Shown: positions 59,166-64,000 of the stretch, one piece after another
Layout of the letters: every line of letters begins with the position of its first letter
Position numbering within the stretch: the first letter of the stretch is position 1
Assembly: GCF_954871325.1 (NCBI RefSeq)
Contig: NC_088775.1
Span: 15,601,561 to 15,665,560, forward strand
Direction of reading: 5' to 3'
DNA from: Gordionus sp. m RMFG-2023
Lineage: Eukaryota; Nematomorpha; Gordioida; Chordodea; Parachordodidae
DNA length: 64,000 nt
Position numbers and translations under genes: made by a program
The notes under the pieces: model-generated
What the model saw: only the letters and a program-made list of their open reading frames with translations
Told to the model about the DNA's origin: nothing
Database searches by the model: none

Positions 59166-59371
59166 AGCTTATTTTTCAGAAAAAAACCAACACCCCTATA
59201 ATATACACTAATTTTTAAATAACTAGTTAATTCAGATAAAAATTTATTAAGAGCCTTTCAAGAAAAAAAGCTTATTTTTCAGAAAAAAACCAACACCCCT
59301 AATATACACTAATTTTTAAATAACTAGTTAATTCAGATAAAAATTTATTAAGAGCCTTTCAAGAAAAAATA
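59166..59371. repeat. Tandem duplication of about 104 bp
   Basis: AGCTTATTTTTCAGAAAAAA to AGCCTTTCAAGAAAAAA occurs twice in a row with a two-base length difference, so it is a very recent event. Confidence 0.9.
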
Positions 59372-61125
59372 TTATATAGTTATTGATATATTTTTTAGGG
59401 AAATAAATATTTTTTCCTGTAAAAATAAATTATATCTTGGCATATTTTTTTCTTGCGCATTTATTTTATGTAGTGCATTTCATTTAGATTCGTTTGATTA
59501 AAATTAGTATCATTTTATATAATAATGATTAGTTATATAAATAATTTATAAACTATCTTGCAATATAACTAGATACCTTTCTAAGAATATAACCAGTTAC
59601 TTTGAACAAATGCTAAAAGTTGGTTTGTTATAAGCACTACTAATACTACTAAACCCAATTTTTTATATATTCTGAACTAGTAAATAAATAAATTTATTTA
59701 GTTTGAAGTGAAATTATGATTTCATTACAGAGACTACAATATATAATTGTATAATTTTAAACAATTTTTACGCTGATTAACAATTCAATTTTTCAATATA
59801 AAAATAATTCATTATTCAATATTCACTAATAAGTAATAATCATGCTTAATGGGTTATAAATAATATATTACAATAATTATTTCTAATCTTGCATAATGCC
59901 TTTTAAAGATTTTAAATATTATAACAAGTTATTAAAAGCATAACATTAACTAAACATTTTTGTGACAATTTTCGTCTAATAAATAAAATACAATCGCGAA
60001 ATTAATTTATTTGTGATCATGGTATTTTTCTTTTATATATCACATTTGAGTTTCGCGAATTTCACTGATAATTTGATTGGCCCTTTGCAATGCCTAATAG
60101 TGTAATTTTTTTAATAACTTTGATATGTAAAATGAAATAATAGTAAACTTAATAAACAGTGGCTTAACCAAGAGGATAAAAATGAAAGGGTAGATTTCAC
60201 CTCCCCCTTTAGATTTTATTGGCCAGGCTTCAACCGTTTTCTAGATAAGATAAGTTCTAGGGATTTTTGTTTTTATTTTATTGGTCAACGATTTAAAGCA
60301 CTAATTCCAAAAGCGTAACCCTGTTCACAGTTAGGGCGAATTAACGACGAGTTATACAAAAATGAAGGTAAAAATATTATATTTATATCATATTTTGTAT
60401 ACTTCGCCGCCAACGCTGTGAACGCAGGGTAAGTCGGAATTTTTCTAAGAGGGGGAACGATGTTAGGTGGAGAATTTCTCCATAAATTTGATTGGAGGAC
60501 TTTAGGTGTACTTATTGCAGGCCTTGGGGTCTGTTAAACTAATTTTAATTAATTATTAACTTATTTTTCTGATTATTGTAATTGTGGGGGGGGGGGCGAA
60601 TTTTAAAATGTTTGGTCTTCATTGTAACTTCTATCAAAATATAATATATATTATGGTGCTTAATAACTGTTTTCGTTTGGTAGATATAGTTAGCGAAATA
60701 AGTAAAACCATTGGCAGAATAAAAAATATAGAAGAACTAAAAATAAGTAATATTGTAAAAATCTAATATATTTAATAAAAAAATTATTATTTTTTTGATC
60801 CGAAATTCTTTCTTCATTATTAAAACATAATGTATCGCATTTTTATAAAAAATAATATGTACAACTGAAATTTCTTGAAAAATTATTTAGCGACATTATA
60901 TTTAACGTAATAAGTAATTTTAATATTGCAGAAGGTAAAAAAAATAAATGAAAGCTGCAGAGAAGTCCTTCTTCTTTTGAGGTTATGCCAATTCATTTAG
61001 TAATAAATTTTCAACCAAAGTGATTTCTCTCCTATTATTTAAAAGGTATAAACCATTTAGATCGATTTTGGCCTGTGGTATTTAATCGATTTTTAAAGTG
61101 CAAAAAACCGTTCATAAGTGCAGTT
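59372..61125. other. AT-rich stretch with weak MITE-like traces
   Basis: CAGTGGCTTAACCAAGAGG near 60161 resembles hAT ends but no partner was found. A G run at about 60584-60595 lies at the start of a short open frame without family features. Confidence 0.4.
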
Positions 61126-61133
61126 ACTAATAG

Positions 61134-62332
61134 ATAGGCCTGTACACCGATGAAACCATCGACGGCCAGCGGCGCGCCGATTTTTAGCCGCCTTATAATT
61201 TTTTGTATCATATAAATTTTTTAAGAAAAATTAAATTAAAGTAACACTACAGATATCTCGGCATATTAAATCTTTATTGAAGAGAAAACTCACAAAATCA
61301 ATTTTGTAATTTTATAATTATTATGTATAAAATAATTAATTTTATTTATTTTCCGGACATAATGATTATCCTTTTGAATTCATAGTCAACCCAGCTGTAG
61401 AGAAAACTATTTCACTAAGTGTTCTAGTTGCAGGAAAACAAAAAACTTTTTAGCTAGCAGATTAGGTTGATCAACTTTTTCTTAGAAAATTTAGAACATC
61501 AATATTTTGTGAATGACGTTTTTTGAGAAGAATATGGCATTCTTGTTTATCACTTAAAGTGGAATCACAATTTGTAATTGTTGATTGATTAGTTGATAAT
61601 TTTGTAAAATAATTTTATTTTAATATTTCCTCTTGATTCTCAATCGCTATATTTAGGTCCTAATATCACCATACTCTAAATGTATAATTTATAATAAATT
61701 CCGACGCTGTGTAATTTTGTTCTGTTATATATTGACAGAAATTTCAATTATCTTGGGTTTAGAAGAGAAGCCAATATATAGATTGTTTTTGAAATAAAAA
61801 ATTAAATCAATAAATCAAGATATTTATATACTCTTCTCGCACATTACAAACCGGAAATCGCAACTCAAGTTTTTTAAGCATATTTTCCTTTTACTATTAA
61901 ATTTGTTTTAATTTCATGTCTAAAAAGTGATTCAAAGTTTTTTGTGCATATAGAAATTCACCCGTTTTTTTGAATTTTGAAGGCAAAGCTAATAGTTGTT
62001 TTACTAGATTTGATTCAAAATTTTAGATAGTGTTTCCCAATCAAAAAGTTATTTAAATTTCTATTTGCTCCAGATATGCTTTCAAGCATATTAATATACT
62101 ATACCATCTGGTTGTGATATTTAATAGACTTTTGATTGATTGAATTTTTAAAGGATGTCAAAATAATTATATGTTAAAATAGGTATAAAATAAAAATTAA
62201 TCCTAATCTTGATTGACCTCAAAAATTCACAACTGTTTTGTTGACCAATTATTAGAATAAAAATGCATAAAATATGGAAATTATTTTCAAAAAATTTTGC
62301 GCATTTTAATAAACGACATGGCGCACAGGTCT
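61134..62332 (-). mobile_element. hAT relic with perfect target duplication
   Basis: It begins ATAGGCCTGTACACCGATG and ends ATGGCGCACAGGTCT, flanked by the 8-bp ACTAATAG (61126-61133; 62333-62340). GC-rich GGCGCGCCG words lie just inside the left end, as in the hAT at 46669. It is 1199 bp, probably internally deleted, with only traces of a transposase. Confidence 0.85.
61360..61450 (-). pseudogene. hAT dimerisation fragment
   Basis: The minus strand reads ATRTLSEIVFSTAGLTMNSK, the canonical hAT C-terminal signature (SExxFSTAGLTxN). The frame upstream is broken within about 20 codons. Confidence 0.8.
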
Positions 62333-62340
62333 ACTAATAG

Positions 62341-63730
62341 GTAAGGTCGCTAAATATTTTACATATATATATTAGATAAAGAACTGAAAGAGCGACTAGA
62401 AATTAAGAAAAAAACATTTTAAAAAAAACATAAAAAAATATAATTCAACATCGAATTGTAATTTATGGTAAGATCCTTCTAAATTTATCAGAGTATTGCT
62501 AGATTATCTTAATGATTGAGCGCGTCTCCATGATTAGTACTTCAAATAATAGTGGGTAAAAAATAAAAAAATATTTTTCATGTAGATTTATGATCAATAA
62601 ACATTTATCTTAATTGAAATATATTTTAAAAATGAGTATCGATTGGTAGGAATAAGATTATTTATTTTATAATAATCTTCAAACCAATGCGGGTGCATAT
62701 TAGCAAAAATCGCGTGTCTATAAATCAATCTTAGAAACTTCAATCTCACAGTTATTCATAACTTTTTTCAAAATACATGAATCTATTAGTCAACTAGTCT
62801 AATGTTATTAAACGTTTAGATTTAGCCGATTTTTAGGTTGATTAAACAAAACTAGAGGAATTGGTATTCCATATTTTTTGAGAAAAATGGAGGAGTCTTC
62901 GGAGTAATGGGAAATCTGAATAAGGTGCTTACGGCTAAATAGCGTCTTATATTCATAATAAAAACAAATAGAGATTATAATATGCTTCTAATGTGTATTA
63001 TTTTTACATTATAATTGGGGACCTTTTCTACGCTGACAAATGTTGTAACACAAGATTAAATTAGAAATTAGGAATTTTGAGATAAAATTGGGGAAAACAA
63101 TGTGTTTTTAGCTCTACGAAAGTCTGTTCAGTTTAGGAAAGGTTAATGATCAGATTATCGGTCTTAGCTCGTAATCGGAACCTCATTTCAGGTTGGTTTT
63201 TGATCCGATCTAGATCAAGGAGAGGATGATATAAGGATATTGCTTATTTATTCAAATTTAGTAAAAAAAAATTCTTATTAAGATTTAAACTCAGAATTAA
63301 ATCTTCAACATACATAAACTGAAAGACTAAAAAATATTTTTTAGGTAAACCTATAGTATGAAAATAAAATCTCAAATGAAAATATTTTTTTGATCAAATT
63401 TTGCCAAAATTTTTTAAGTATATCTTTAGTAATTTTGATGCATAAAAAATCTTTCAAAAATCATAATTTTTATTCAAAAACTTTAATATCCTTAGCTATA
63501 TCGATTTTAAATAATATTCAAAATAATTGAAAATTTGTGTGACAGTGGTAAACCTCAAAATATGAAATGGGGTTGTTTAGAAATAAATACTGGACTATCG
63601 AAGGGTTTGTTTTCGTCATAGCATGGCATATTCCTACCTATTAGAAACCATTGAATAATAATAAAAGAGGTCGTTTACCCGATTTTTATGGGGGAAAAAA
63701 GTAAGGTCTTAGCAATAAATTAATTTTATA
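62341..63730. other. AT-rich stretch, probable DNM1L intron
   Basis: It lies downstream of the DNM1L-like exon on the minus strand. I looked for the expected last exon (a short ALQ...ETHLW-type tail) and did not find it. Nothing else is supported. Confidence 0.4.
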
Positions 63731-63736
63731 TCATAC

Positions 63737-63841
63737 CTCAAGCATATCGGCAGCTTCTTTTCTTCGTTGAGCAATGTGATCCGATTCTTCTAAGAGAATT
63801 TCATACTCGCAATTTTTATACAATTTGCTAACTAGTTGGCT
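63737..63841 (-). CDS. DNM1L: Dynamin-related protein (DRP1/DNM1L-like), GED exon
   Basis: One exon of exactly 35 codons, phase 0 at both ends, bounded by an AG acceptor (CTTGTATAG) and a GT donor (GTATGA). It starts SQLVSKLYKN and ends AQRRKEAADMLE. This matches the C-terminal GTPase effector domain of DRP1 (human SELVGQLYK, MAQRRKEAADMLK) with only conservative changes at most sites. DRP1 is the cytosolic GTPase that assembles on mitochondria and peroxisomes to divide them; this segment helps form the stalk. The other exons lie to the right of the window, and the short last coding exon should lie to the left but was not identified. Confidence 0.85.
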
Positions 63842-64000
63842 CTATACAAGAATTAGTAATGATTTTTATAAATTGTCAAAAAATTGAAATAGAAAATGAA
63901 ATCGAATAAAAAAAATTTTTATCTAATAAATAATGATAACTAGTTGCAATTTGGACTAAATCTAAGTCTTTTATTTTTCGCTTATATTTAAGTATTTTAT

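Noticed and set aside
1-64000. CRISPR arrays, operons or bacterial genes
   Set aside because: No regularly spaced direct repeats with unique spacers and no prokaryotic gene layout. Split genes with short introns and hAT, LINE and Foldback elements point to an animal nuclear genome.

Overview
The window is strongly AT-rich animal DNA. Three things point to a metazoan: a nuclear mitochondrial ribosomal protein gene of the mL51 type, a dynamin-related (DRP1/DNM1L) exon, and a long spliced gene that resembles a CatSper sperm-channel auxiliary subunit. Introns are often only about 50-90 bp where no transposon has landed. I cannot name the phylum. The standard genetic code fits every reading frame I read.

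All three host loci lie on the minus strand. (1) A spliced gene runs from about 38.75 kb down to at least 9.90 kb. From 37.9 kb downwards I could chain 17 exons with consistent splice sites and phases, coding for about 930 residues. Its C-terminal part carries features I associate with CatSper gamma/delta/epsilon subunits. Its introns are packed with transposons. (2) An intact single-exon MRPL51 gene lies at 41.23-41.84 kb. (3) One exon of a DNM1L-like gene lies at 63.74-63.84 kb, with the rest of that gene mostly beyond the right edge.

Almost everything else is mobile DNA, much of it nested. 3.58-4.19 kb: a MITE inside a MITE. 15.41-15.68 kb: a small hAT MITE in an intron. 18.2-28.4 kb: an old hAT, split by an element with long inverted arms (19.04-27.39 kb), which itself carries a hAT with a ZMYM1-like, intron-containing transposase gene (20.42-25.08 kb) and another hAT relic. 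31.70-36.15 kb: a Foldback/MULE-like element with 9-bp target duplications that contains a 5'-truncated LINE with a restriction-like endonuclease. 38.99-39.21 kb: a TTAA-flanked MITE. 42.81-45.84 kb: a young gene-less LTR element. 46.67-48.85 kb: a hAT, part of which lies in a later tandem duplication. 50.87-58.94 kb: a hAT-type element that was a target for a 6.9-kb Foldback-like element. The arms of that Foldback-like element are tandem arrays of about 300-bp units and each carries a mirror-image copy of a LINE endonuclease fragment. 61.13-62.33 kb: a hAT relic.

Target-site duplications, read directly from the sequence, support the ends of most elements. Protein family names come from remembered motifs, not from searches. 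Stretches not listed as genes or elements are AT-rich DNA in which I could support nothing.
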